From NCBI RefSeq assembly GCF_004138325.1, contig NZ_SBLB01000012.1, positions 97,900-161,899 on the forward strand: a DNA stretch of 64,000 nucleotides. Reading direction: 5' to 3'. Below, piece by piece: positions 52,382-60,866 of this stretch (position 1 is its first letter; each line of letters begins with the position of its first letter). Under the pieces are notes generated by a model. It saw only the letters and a program-made list of their open reading frames with translations, did no database searches and had not been told where the DNA came from. Source of the stretch: Spirosoma sordidisoli (GTDB lineage: Bacteria; Bacteroidota; Bacteroidia; Cytophagales; Spirosomataceae). A program made the position numbers and the translations under genes.

Positions 52382-53476
52382 ATGAAGCTTAAAATCAGCT
52401 CTATCCAATCCATACTTTTCATTCTTCTTTGGATACCATCGCTAGCCCAATCGAGGCTTAGTCAGCTTCAGAAAGCATTACCATCTATGATGGACAGCAC
52501 TGGTATATCTGGCTTGTCAGTTGCTCTGATCGAAAATGGAAAAGTAACGTGGAGCAGTGGACTAGGAATTAAAAATAAGGGCACAAAAGAGCCTGTCTCT
52601 ACACAGACAATATTTCGAGGGGCTTCATTAGGAAAGCCCCTTTTTGCTTATGCCGTGCTCAAACTTAGTGAGCAAAGGAAAATTGCTTTAGATACGCCGT
52701 TGGTAAGTTATGCTCCGCCCTCGTATTTAGAAACTCACTTTTTGAAAAGTCCATTGGGCGACGAGCGAATAAGACTTATTACTGCTCGCATGGTGTTGAA
52801 CCATACCAGCGGCTTGCCCAATTGGCGTGCTGAGGGCAAGCCATTGACGACGATGTTTATGCCCGGTAGCCGGTACAGTTACTCGGGTGAAGGCTATTAT
52901 CTATTACAAACTGTAGTTGAATACTTAGTAAAAGAATCCGTTGAATCATTCATGCAACGAACGGTATTTAAGCCAATGGCTATGACACATACCAGTTATA
53001 TGTATCATGCGGTTGATTCTCTCCGATACGCTTCCTCTTACGATATGACCGGTAAATGTATCGCCGATGAACAAGAGACGGTGAACGTAGCACATACATT
53101 GCGAACGACTGCCGATGACTACGCGCGTTTCATCGTCGCAGCAATGATGAAACCGGGGTCTGGAGAACAAACGGCGAAAGCGTTACTAAGCTCACTGGTC
53201 AAAACAGATATATGTCAGCCAGGTCAAGTGTCATGGGGGTTAGGCTTTGCTGTGCAGCATACTGTAAATGGAAACTTATTTTGTCAATGGGCCAAAAGCC
53301 CGACCGCCAGCGGTTACGTTATTGGTTCAACCGACCACAAAACAGCGGTGGTTTACTTCGTCAATGTGGCTAATCAAGGACTACGAATTGCCGAACGGAT
53401 GGTTAAGTTAGGACTGGACTATGATGATCCTTTATTCTCCTGTTTCGGGGTTCGGCCTTACAATGCCAGACGGTAA
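52382..53476 (+). CDS. Beta-lactamase-family serine hydrolase
   Basis: Secreted protein of 364 residues from the start at 52382 (signal KISSIQSILFILLWIPSLAQ). It belongs to the class C beta-lactamase/esterase superfamily. The serine motif SLGK (82-85) sits in FRGASLGKPLF, and YSG in RYSYSGEGYY (167-169) takes the place of YxN. The last part holds VSWGLGFAVQ. The usual C-terminal HxG/KTG motif is not convincing (SPTASGYV), so antibiotic hydrolysis is doubtful. Many such proteins are esterases or peptidases. It stands alone between the structured element and the methylase-helicase, with lower G+C than the plasmid genes nearby, so it may be a later insertion. Confidence 0.85.
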   Translation: MKLKISSIQSILFILLWIPSLAQSRLSQLQKALPSMMDSTGISGLSVALIENGKVTWSSGLGIKNKGTKEPVSTQTIFRGASLGKPLFAYAVLKLSEQRKIALDTPLVSYAPPSYLETHFLKSPLGDERIRLITARMVLNHTSGLPNWRAEGKPLTTMFMPGSRYSYSGEGYYLLQTVVEYLVKESVESFMQRTVFKPMAMTHTSYMYHAVDSLRYASSYDMTGKCIADEQETVNVAHTLRTTADDYARFIVAAMMKPGSGEQTAKALLSSLVKTDICQPGQVSWGLGFAVQHTVNGNLFCQWAKSPTASGYVIGSTDHKTAVVYFVNVANQGLRIAERMVKLGLDYDDPLFSCFGVRPYNARR

Positions 53477-53610
53477 CAACGTAAACGTATAGGTCTTACA
53501 TTTCTCGATGTTTTATGGGTGACTGTCGTTCATTCCAATTTCGGCGTTATATTCTTTTAACATAAAGTCAGCGACGTGTGTAGCTACATGAGAATGTGAT
53601 AGCCTTATCC

Positions 53611-53624
53611 TACCCCTTTGATTC
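53611..53624 (+). repeat. Intergenic word ACCCC(T)TTGATTC, copy 2
   Basis: TACCCCTTTGATTC has one extra T compared with the other copies. It lies just after the hairpin that ends the methylase-helicase gene (read on the minus strand). Confidence 0.5.
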
Positions 53625-53625
53625 T

Positions 53626-53667
53626 TTTCACCTGCGCCGACGCTCGTAGGCATCGGCGCGGGTGAAA
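53626..53667 (-). terminator. Hairpin directly after the methylase-helicase gene
   Basis: TTTCACCTGCGCCGA and TCGGCGCGGGTGAAA form a 15-base stem (one G-T position) with a 12-base loop, three bases after the stop at 53671 on the minus strand. A weak A/T tail follows rather than a T-run, so a terminator is probable but not certain. Confidence 0.6.
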
Positions 53668-53670
53668 GGG

Positions 53671-56600
53671 TCAGGCTACTAACTCGGCTACTTCGGTTTC
53701 TATGGGTTCGCCCTCCATCTCCATTTTTCGTTTCAGGTCGGCTACTTCGGTTTCTAAGCGGTGCAACTCGGCTTCTTGCCGGAAAGGTTGAGCGAGTTTG
53801 CGGCTAAACTCCTGCTCAACGAGCCGGGCGCGTTCCAGTTCGCGGATGAGTTGGGCGGGGGCTTCACAAGCGCGGGCAACGGCGGCTTTCAGCGAGGAAA
53901 ACAACCCGTTGGCCGACCCGACCACGCCCGACACTTCCCGACCCCACTGATAGCGTACTACCGCCTGACCGGGCAAAAAATCGCCAATCAATTCCTGTGA
54001 TCGCTCCCCGGTTAGAGTTAGCGGCAAGCCGTTAACCAGTATTGTTTTCGACTCCTGTACCCGGCGTTTCGCCAATCCCTTGACTTGCTCAATCAGGTAT
54101 TGCACCGGTTCGCCCCATTTTTCAGTATAGGTCGTGCCGTTTACCGTCACGTTCGTCACGGCGTAGATCTGGCCGAAATGTGTTTGTAAGGTCGCCGTTT
54201 CCTGTTCCAACTCGGCCAACGTTGGGCCTTGCTGCCGGATAAACCGTTGGGCGTTTTCGACCTGCCATTGAGCATCCATCACCCCGCGTTGCCAGTTTTT
54301 ACGGGCCTGCACTACCCGCGATAGTTCAAGCTGCTTTGTCGTGTACAATAGGGCGTGTTGAGAGCCTGACAGCGTCGCCATCATTTGGTCGAACGACATA
54401 GCGGCAAAATCATCGTCCGCGCTGATGTCGGCCATTTGGTCGTCGGCAATGTGGCCTTTCAAAACTTGGTTGATAAATTTTTGCTTGATGGCTAACCGCC
54501 CGTAAGCCGTAGCGTCGAGCGTCCGGTCTACGCCGTAGGTCAACACCTCTACCGGCAAGTTCCAAACGGCATGTAAGTTGCCCTGCCGAATCAGCCGCCC
54601 ATTCCGTTGTTCAAAATCAGTCGGTCTATTCGGCGCGTCTAGGTGGTGAACGGCCACTAAGCGTTCCTGCACGTTTACGCCCACGCCCGCCCGTTCCGAC
54701 GTACCGAGCAAGACACGTACCTCGCCCGTGCGAACTTTGGCAAAGAGCGGTTCGCGCTTGTCGGCCTCGGCGGGAACAATGGCAATTTCAGTTTCTGGTA
54801 CACCCTGCGCGATTAGCTTAGCCCGTATGTCCTCAAACAGGTTGAAGCGTTTAAAATACAGGTCGGCCCCCTCAACATCGAAGAACCCTTTTATAGATGG
54901 GCTTTGGTAGTTGTCGGCAAAGACCAACTGCGTTCCCAGGTACGTAGCCGATTTGTGATAGAGACGCAACACTTCCGTTACCAACCGGTTACACTTCGAC
55001 CCGGTTTCGTCGGGATTCTCGGCATCCAATAGCCGTAAATCAATGGTGGCTTTGCGGGCCTGCCCGAAACACACCAACGGAATATGTGAGTTATCGCGCT
55101 TCTCGGCCCCGCTCAGGTTCTCAAACCAACGTAGCGTTTGCTTGATGCGGTCCAACTCGTCAGCTACGCCCTCGGTCTGTGGCAGAATAATGCGCGTATG
55201 CTGCCCGTCTTTCAGTACCGGTAACGTACTGTCGCGCTGAAACTCGATCACGTCTTCGTTCAGCACCACGTCAACATGAGCGCGGTACAACTCCGACAAC
55301 TGCTGTACGTTAACGAACTTCGCAAACCGCTCTACCGCCTTAAAGTTGCCCGTTGCGGTCAGTTCAAACGACTGAATCACGGTGCCGAACGCTCCGGCGA
55401 ATTGGTCAAACGTGGACAGCATAGCCTTGTTCAGCCGGTCAGGGGCAATAAACCGTAAGGTCGTCCATGCTTCGGCCATCGTGTTCGATATGGGCGTACC
55501 CGTCGCCAACACCACCCGGCCCCGCCGTGCCTGCACCGTGCGGCACTTAAACAACGCGCTTAGTGCATCCTCCGAACCCGCCGTATCAATGCCTTTTACG
55601 TTCTGTCGGGCCGTGAAAAAACCAAGCCGTTTGTAGCGGTGGGCCTCGTCCAAAAACAGCGCGTCGATGCCTAATTGGTCAAACGTCAGCATCTCGTCTT
55701 TTTTGCGGTCGGCCTGCCGGATGCGTCGGTTTGCCAGTCGTAGTTTCAGTTCGTTCAGCCGTTTTACGCTCATGGGCCGGTCGCGTCCCTGCCGGGCGGC
55801 TGCGGCTATGGTGTAGGCCACCCGGTCAATTTCTTCCTGAATAAACGCTTCCTCACTGGCGGGGTCGTCGGGTATCAGTTTCAGGAAACTTTGCGGAATC
55901 AGCACCCCGTCAAAGTTGTTTGTCGCAATTCGCTGTAAGAATCGTTTGCGGTTACTGGCTTCCAGGTCGGCGGGTTGCGGTACGTAAATAATGGCCGATG
56001 GATAGAGCGTCCGCCACGCACGGGCAAAATCGTTGAGCGTTGAGTTTTGCACCACAATCATAGGCTTGTGGGCTACGCCTAGCCGCTTCAATTCCATAGC
56101 CGCCGAAATCATCGTGAACGACTTGCCCGACCCGACAACGTGCGCCAACAAGGTATCTTGCTCCTTAATCCGCTCCACGCCCCGAAACTGGTGCAAGCGT
56201 AACTGAATCGCAGGCGATGCGCCGGGGTACTGTTTCAGGGCGGGTTCGCGGTACGTTTTGTGTACATAGCTGTTGTACAGTTCGTTGTACACGGGTTCGA
56301 TGGCCGCGCTGTGGTGGTCCCGTACAAAGTCAATAAACAGGTCGTTTAGAGCCTCCTGCGCCTGTACCGCCTGACTGGTGGCTTCAATGTCCTTTACCGT
56401 TTTCTCCTTACCCTCCGGGTCAATAATCGTTTTGGTAACAACAACGGTACGTCCCTGCAACGCTGCTTCGATGAGTTGAATAGCCGTTCGGCGTGACGTA
56501 CCCAACGAGCGGTTTTGCACCGATGACACGTTCCCCGCTCCTGTTACCTCGTACTGCCCCACCCGCTGGTTATAGCCAACCGTTACGCTGCTGGTCTGCA

Positions 56601-58761
56601 CGGTTTGGCCGATAAACTGTTCAATGATGTACGTAGGAATCCAGGCCGACCCCAACCGAAACTGAATAAGCGGGGCGGGTATGGTAGCCGGTACTACGGC
56701 AGTTAATGCCCGAACATTCACAGCGTACCGGGCATCTGTTTTGGCGGCTTCGGTGGCCTGCCCTAACTTTTTTCGCACGTTCCCCGACAGGTACGTATCT
56801 CGGTCGTCCAACTGCCCCGAAACCGGATTTGGGTACGCCAATTCACCCGCTACCAGTTCACTCTTGACTGCATCAACCGGTTTTTGCATCCACCGGCTAA
56901 TCTGCCCCACATTAACCCGGCCCGTTAAGGCAATAGATAAGCGTAACGCATCGGCCAACGTTTCTACCCGTTCGGGGCAATGGGTGGCGGGGTGTACGCA
57001 CTGACGAAAAATATCAGCCCTGTTAATAGTATGGCCCTTCTCGGCTCGGCTCACTATCTCCAACGCCTGAACGGTAGCAAATTGCGGGTCGTAGTCCTCC
57101 AGGAACGTAACGGCCCGGTTTCGGTTGAGCGTCCCAAAATAGCGCGTGAACAGTGAATAGGCGTGGTTTAACTCCATCCGTAACTCGTCGGTGATGGCCT
57201 CCCCCCTACCCTGCTGCTCGGCGCGTCGCAATTCCGTAAAGGCTTTCTTTACCCGCTCGTATTGGGCAACAATGAGCGTTTGGCTGTAACGTTTGCCCCG
57301 AATTGTTACCGACTCCATAAACCGCGCTAATTGAGTAGCTGGCCGGGCTGCGGCTCGTGGGCTTTCTTCGTAAACGTTAGCTGGTAGTTCAGCAAGGGCC
57401 GCGCTTAGTAACTGCGGCAACTGGTCAGAGTTGGGCTGGTGTAAGGTCGGCTGATCGGCCCGGTACAGCCCGCCTTTACCCACCTCATCGGCAAAGTGCA
57501 TCGTACCAAGCATCATAGCCGGGCGGCTATGGTAATACTCGTTAACCGCCAACGTTCTTGCCGACTCTAGTTCATTGCCTTTCGCGTCCGTTAATTCGGC
57601 GCGTATAGTGATTGTCCGCTCAAACGCATTGGCCGCGAAGGGCCGCGCGCTACCTAACCGCTTTCGTAAAAACAGTACGTCGGTCGTTACCTGCGTTCCG
57701 GCGTTGGCTTCAAATGCATTCGACGGTAGCCGGATGGCTCCCAATAGTTCTGCCTCGGCTTCGTTTGTCAGGAATTGGCGAAACTCTGTACCGGCTGCAT
57801 CAAGCGTACCCGCCGAAGTAATCAGGGCCACAATACCGCCCGGCTTAACCAACTGCACCGACCGCCCAATGAAATAATTATGAATGGCAAATTGGTTTAG
57901 TTCGGGGTGGTTGCGGTCGTACACCGTGTAACTGCCAAAGGGTACGTTACCAATTACCAGATCAAAGCTGCCGGCTTCAAACCCGGTCTGCTCCAGACCG
58001 CAAACGTGGGTGTCAACCTCCGGGTACAGCGTTTGCAACAACTGCCCCGATAGGCTATCTTTTTCCACCGCTACCCACGCCGACCGTTCGCGCAACGTCG
58101 GGGGCATCAGTCCAATGAAATAGCCAATCCCTGCGGCTGGCTCCAAGATGCGACCGCCCGTAAACCCGAACTGCTCAACGGCCTGCCACATGGCCGCTAC
58201 CACTTGGGGAGCCGTATAGAAAGCATTCAACGTGGATGCTTCGGCGGCTGTCTGCTCGGCGGGGGTTAGCAGGTCGCTCAACCGCTGCCGGGTACGTCCG
58301 TACTGGCTCCCCCACCGGCTTACGGCATCATCGACAAAAACCGTTTTGTCCGTCTGGCCCCGCTGCCACGTCTCGAACGCATTCGCTTTCCAGATGGCTG
58401 ACAGCCCACCCCAACCCGTATATAAAGACAAAATTTCTTGCTCGGCTGGTGTTGCGGGTCGTTGGGCTTGCTGTAGTTGCTTGAGCGTTTCCAGCGCGGT
58501 AAGGTTGGCCCGTAATTTGGCCGTGTTGCCAATTGGTATGACAAACGAATCTGCGCTAAGCGTAAAGCCGGTTTGCTGCTCCGTTGCAGGTACGTCTATT
58601 GGCTTAACGGCTGGCGGCTGGCTGGCTCGTGTCGATAGGGCGGGTTTGGGGCGGGTAGGTGGCACTAAGCCGGGCTGACCAAACAGCGCGTATTGATTGG
58701 CAATCAGGACAACAGGCCGAACGGTGGCCGTGCGGGTGCGTGGCGTTGGGTAATGGGTCAT
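53671..58761 (-). CDS. Large DNA methylase-helicase fusion protein
   Basis: Protein of 1,696 residues combining an adenine-specific methylase with an SF2 helicase, as seen on plasmids and phages. The N-terminus has SLYTGWGGLSAIW (about 115), a SAM-binding run ILEPAAGIGYFIG (about 207) and VIGNVPFGSY (about 274), where the usual NPP(Y/F) catalytic motif is changed to NVPF. The helicase core starts at about 870 with VVGSGKSFT as Walker A, DEAHRYKRL (about 1039), VLATGTPIS (about 1087) and NGRLIRQGN (about 1390). The C-terminal 200 residues are coil-rich. A role in protecting or remodelling incoming plasmid DNA is inferred. Its leader shares the promoter-like word described below. Confidence 0.9.
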   Translation of the reverse strand: MTHYPTPRTRTATVRPVVLIANQYALFGQPGLVPPTRPKPALSTRASQPPAVKPIDVPATEQQTGFTLSADSFVIPIGNTAKLRANLTALETLKQLQQAQRPATPAEQEILSLYTGWGGLSAIWKANAFETWQRGQTDKTVFVDDAVSRWGSQYGRTRQRLSDLLTPAEQTAAEASTLNAFYTAPQVVAAMWQAVEQFGFTGGRILEPAAGIGYFIGLMPPTLRERSAWVAVEKDSLSGQLLQTLYPEVDTHVCGLEQTGFEAGSFDLVIGNVPFGSYTVYDRNHPELNQFAIHNYFIGRSVQLVKPGGIVALITSAGTLDAAGTEFRQFLTNEAEAELLGAIRLPSNAFEANAGTQVTTDVLFLRKRLGSARPFAANAFERTITIRAELTDAKGNELESARTLAVNEYYHSRPAMMLGTMHFADEVGKGGLYRADQPTLHQPNSDQLPQLLSAALAELPANVYEESPRAAARPATQLARFMESVTIRGKRYSQTLIVAQYERVKKAFTELRRAEQQGRGEAITDELRMELNHAYSLFTRYFGTLNRNRAVTFLEDYDPQFATVQALEIVSRAEKGHTINRADIFRQCVHPATHCPERVETLADALRLSIALTGRVNVGQISRWMQKPVDAVKSELVAGELAYPNPVSGQLDDRDTYLSGNVRKKLGQATEAAKTDARYAVNVRALTAVVPATIPAPLIQFRLGSAWIPTYIIEQFIGQTVQTSSVTVGYNQRVGQYEVTGAGNVSSVQNRSLGTSRRTAIQLIEAALQGRTVVVTKTIIDPEGKEKTVKDIEATSQAVQAQEALNDLFIDFVRDHHSAAIEPVYNELYNSYVHKTYREPALKQYPGASPAIQLRLHQFRGVERIKEQDTLLAHVVGSGKSFTMISAAMELKRLGVAHKPMIVVQNSTLNDFARAWRTLYPSAIIYVPQPADLEASNRKRFLQRIATNNFDGVLIPQSFLKLIPDDPASEEAFIQEEIDRVAYTIAAAARQGRDRPMSVKRLNELKLRLANRRIRQADRKKDEMLTFDQLGIDALFLDEAHRYKRLGFFTARQNVKGIDTAGSEDALSALFKCRTVQARRGRVVLATGTPISNTMAEAWTTLRFIAPDRLNKAMLSTFDQFAGAFGTVIQSFELTATGNFKAVERFAKFVNVQQLSELYRAHVDVVLNEDVIEFQRDSTLPVLKDGQHTRIILPQTEGVADELDRIKQTLRWFENLSGAEKRDNSHIPLVCFGQARKATIDLRLLDAENPDETGSKCNRLVTEVLRLYHKSATYLGTQLVFADNYQSPSIKGFFDVEGADLYFKRFNLFEDIRAKLIAQGVPETEIAIVPAEADKREPLFAKVRTGEVRVLLGTSERAGVGVNVQERLVAVHHLDAPNRPTDFEQRNGRLIRQGNLHAVWNLPVEVLTYGVDRTLDATAYGRLAIKQKFINQVLKGHIADDQMADISADDDFAAMSFDQMMATLSGSQHALLYTTKQLELSRVVQARKNWQRGVMDAQWQVENAQRFIRQQGPTLAELEQETATLQTHFGQIYAVTNVTVNGTTYTEKWGEPVQYLIEQVKGLAKRRVQESKTILVNGLPLTLTGERSQELIGDFLPGQAVVRYQWGREVSGVVGSANGLFSSLKAAVARACEAPAQLIRELERARLVEQEFSRKLAQPFRQEAELHRLETEVADLKRKMEMEGEPIETEVAELVA

Positions 58762-58778
58762 AAATAGCTGACTAGTTT

Positions 58779-58795
58779 AACACTATAAAGATAGC
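58779..58795 (-). promoter_or_regulatory. Promoter-like word shared with the gene at 59,992
   Basis: The sequence AACACTATAAAGATAGC occurs here and at 60715-60731. Read on the minus strand it contains TATCTTTA, close to TAnnTTTG, upstream of both genes. A shared promoter or regulator site is inferred. Confidence 0.5.
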
Positions 58796-58875
58796 CAACT
58801 ATTCAGCTATTTGAATATCTATATAGCTATTACTCAGGCTTTTACAACCCGTTTGATTCAGACCACTTTTACCAA

Positions 58876-58890
58876 TTACCCCTTGATTCT
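58876..58890 (+). repeat. Intergenic word ACCCCTTGATTC, copy 3
   Basis: A related word CCCGTTTGATTC lies about 30 bases before it (58849-58860), giving a spaced direct repeat. The copy lies in the 136-base gap between the methylase-helicase and the small gene at 58898. Confidence 0.6.
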
Positions 58891-58897
58891 TTTTAGC

Positions 58898-59119
58898 TCA
58901 GCGTATTTCGATTTCGGTGCTATATACCCGAAACTCGACTTCATGATTGGTTAGCGTAACAAACCGGTACGGTGGGTCTGTTTGCGGGCTTTCTCTTGAT
59001 ATCTGTGAATCACTTATAGCCCAGCCCTCCTGCCCTACCGGAAGTGTTGGTCCTACTCGTTGTATCAACTTGACCCGCTGCCAACCTTCACCTGGTGATG
59101 TATATAGCTGTTTATCCAT
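58898..59119 (-). CDS. Small hypothetical protein
   Basis: Protein of 73 residues from the start at 59119 (MDKQLYTSPGEGW). It reads as a compact beta-rich fold (WQRVKLIQRVGPTLP, then EVEFRVYSTEIEI). No family is recognised. A TAGCTGAAT word lies 10 bases before the start codon, as for other genes on this segment. The frame is well separated from its neighbours and flanked by hairpins, which supports expression. Confidence 0.55.
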   Translation of the reverse strand: MDKQLYTSPGEGWQRVKLIQRVGPTLPVGQEGWAISDSQISRESPQTDPPYRFVTLTNHEVEFRVYSTEIEIR

Positions 59120-59165
59120 GTAGCAAACTAGCTGAATAGCCAACAACGAACCATTCTTTATAAAA

Positions 59166-59205
59166 AGTGAAATAGCTGAATATTTTTTTATTCAGCTATT
59201 TCACT
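59166..59205 (-). terminator. Perfect 17-base hairpin after the nuclease gene
   Basis: AGTGAAATAGCTGAATA (59166-59182) and TATTCAGCTATTTCACT (59189-59205) are perfect inverse copies around six T. On the minus strand TTTTTATAAAG follows, seven bases after the stop of the nuclease gene. This fits an intrinsic terminator; both arms include the TAGCTGAAT word. Confidence 0.8.
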
Positions 59206-59211
59206 AATCGA

Positions 59212-59937
59212 CTATACATATACTCGATTAGGTATGGCGTTGTCAATTATCGCGTTCCTATATCTTGGCGTGCTCGCTGCCGCAGTTGCCCAAGACGAGG
59301 GCTGAAACGATGACTTTGCCAGCAGAGCTAACAAACGCTTGTATCGTTCACGTCCCTGTTCGATAAACGCATTACCCGTTGCGTCGGCGGTTGGTTCAAA
59401 GTAAAATACCTGAAAGGGAGCCGTTTTCTGCACACCGAGCAAGACGAACCGTTTAGCGTTAAGTCCGTCCAGATAAAAGGCCGTTTGCCGGTCATATTGA
59501 TACAATTCGCAACATTCCAGGAACTGCTGGTATGTGCGGGCGCGGGTCGTTTTAATATCCACGATCAGACCGTGCCGTAGCCGAAGATCTGTTTGACATT
59601 TGCACAGTAACCCGGTTTCCGGGTCGCGGAAGAGGTGCGGCTGTTCTTTCTGACCCCATTGCAACGCCCACCGGCCAAAGCGGGTGGCCCGCACAGCCGT
59701 AGCCATTTTGGTTAATCGCTCCCGGTCAATGTCAGCGGGAATTGGTCGCCCGCAACGCGGTTCCAAAACCATTTGATGAAATGCCGATCCCTCAGCATAG
59801 GCAGCGACGGGGGTTTTATTAGGCGTCGCAGTAAGAAACCGCTCAAACTCAATCAGGTCTGAATTAGAAATAGCGGGATAGGAGCGATACGTCGCGGGCT
59901 GAAATAGCATGATATACGGATAGTTAATTAAAGACAT
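59212..59937 (-). CDS. RecE/Cas4-like PD-(D/E)XK nuclease
   Basis: Protein of 241 residues with the full set of RecB-family nuclease motifs. GSAFH (50-54) is the first His site. QTDLR has Asp117, and VDIKT has Asp127 and Lys129. The late QxxxY reads QTAFY (151-155). Like phage RecE, it would degrade one strand of duplex DNA to leave 3' ends for annealing. It probably pairs with the gene at 59992, in the place where RecT-like partners are found, but that protein does not look like RecT. It is bordered by two long hairpins, so its transcript is sharply bounded. Confidence 0.85.
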   Translation of the reverse strand: MSLINYPYIMLFQPATYRSYPAISNSDLIEFERFLTATPNKTPVAAYAEGSAFHQMVLEPRCGRPIPADIDRERLTKMATAVRATRFGRWALQWGQKEQPHLFRDPETGLLCKCQTDLRLRHGLIVDIKTTRARTYQQFLECCELYQYDRQTAFYLDGLNAKRFVLLGVQKTAPFQVFYFEPTADATGNAFIEQGRERYKRLLALLAKSSFQPSSWATAAASTPRYRNAIIDNAIPNRVYV

Positions 59938-59943
59938 AAAAAG

Positions 59944-59987
59944 TTATTTGGTTATTTGACTATTTAACTAGTCAAATAACCAAATAA
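59944..59987 (-). promoter_or_regulatory. Perfect 17-base inverted repeat between the nuclease and the 59,992 gene
   Basis: TTATTTGGTTATTTGAC (59944-59960) and GTCAAATAACCAAATAA (59971-59987) pair perfectly around a 10-base loop. On the minus strand a short T-run follows, so it may end the 59,992 transcript or act as an operator for the nuclease gene, whose start is only six bases away. Confidence 0.65.
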
Positions 59988-59991
59988 AAAA

Positions 59992-60651
59992 CTACACAGT
60001 TATTACTTCAGCCTCTTGTACAGCCTGTTCAGTAGACTCACCAACAGGCAGCGCGATTGAGTCTGTAGCTGGCAGGGCGAAGGTTTCGGAGAAGCTGAGG
60101 TAGTTGGCCGTTTGCTTCAACGTATCGCGCCGGTAGATCGGACAATCAGCCGCGTACTCGGCCAATGCCTGCACCGTTTGCGGATCGGCGAGGGTGTAGC
60201 TGAATCGCCCGATGAACCATGATTTCGTCGGGTCATTTTTGCTCGTCACTTTTTCCGGGCGAACCGTCAGTACCACATCACAGAGCGTTTTTGGCTCGTT
60301 GCCTTCGTAAAGCAGCTTCTTGAAGATGCCACGCAACTCGGCAAGCGTGGTGCCATTGAACATGATGCTTGATACGCAGTTGAGCGCGTCGATAAAGAAC
60401 AGTTCTGCCCAGGGTTCGCGGGTGCGATTGAATAGCCCGTCCTCAAACACACGGAACACAAACGGCTGAAACGAAAACTCTTTTACTGCTTTGCCATTAC
60501 TATCCAGTACAACCGTGTCACCGTCGATATTGAACTGCCCGGTTTGGGAGTTGTAGCGGTACTGTTTTGGGTCGCCCTCGATGTAGCGGAAGCGGTTAGC
60601 AATGATAACTTCACCCTGCGTGTTGGTAATTTCATGCTGGTACGATTTCAT
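59992..60651 (-). CDS. Hypothetical protein next to the nuclease
   Basis: Protein of 219 residues I do not recognise. It is beta-rich in the first half (NTQGEVIIANRFRYIEGD, KAVKEFSFQPFVFRVFEDG) with a helix at about 105-125 and a strand region VCDVVLTVRPEKVTSK. The end (ALPATDSIALPVGEST) is low-complexity and acidic. Its place directly upstream of a RecE/Cas4-like nuclease suggests a single-strand annealing or DNA-binding partner; this is inference from context. It shares a promoter word with the methylase-helicase. Confidence 0.6.
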   Translation of the reverse strand: MKSYQHEITNTQGEVIIANRFRYIEGDPKQYRYNSQTGQFNIDGDTVVLDSNGKAVKEFSFQPFVFRVFEDGLFNRTREPWAELFFIDALNCVSSIMFNGTTLAELRGIFKKLLYEGNEPKTLCDVVLTVRPEKVTSKNDPTKSWFIGRFSYTLADPQTVQALAEYAADCPIYRRDTLKQTANYLSFSETFALPATDSIALPVGESTEQAVQEAEVITV

Positions 60652-60714
60652 AATCGGTATAGCGGAAAAAGGAGTTAATTAGTCCGGGCTTCACCGGCCA
60701 GACGTTCCGGTTTC

Positions 60715-60731
60715 AACACTATAAAGATAGC
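60715..60731 (-). promoter_or_regulatory. Promoter-like word, second copy
   Basis: AACACTATAAAGATAGC is identical to 58779-58795 and lies 64 bases upstream of the gene at 59992 on the minus strand. See the first copy for its TATCTTTA core. Confidence 0.5.
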
Positions 60732-60809
60732 TATCTATCTGGCTATTTTCAAGTTAACTAACTGATAGTCAGAGTTTTGTGAACCCGATCTGATTCTGTT
60801 TCTATAAAA

Positions 60810-60823
60810 CACCCCTTGATTCT
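60810..60823 (+). repeat. Intergenic word ACCCCTTGATTC, copy 4
   Basis: CACCCCTTGATTCT, with a CCCGATCTGATTC word about 25 bases before it (60784-60796). It lies between the 59,992 and 60,867 genes. Confidence 0.6.
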
Positions 60824-60866
60824 CAGCGAATTATTAAAATACATAAATAGTTAATTATTTGAATAT

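Noticed and set aside
52382..53476. An antibiotic-resistance beta-lactamase.
   Set aside because: SxxK is present but YxN is YSG and the C-terminal KTG/HxG motif is not clear, so a resistance function is not supported.
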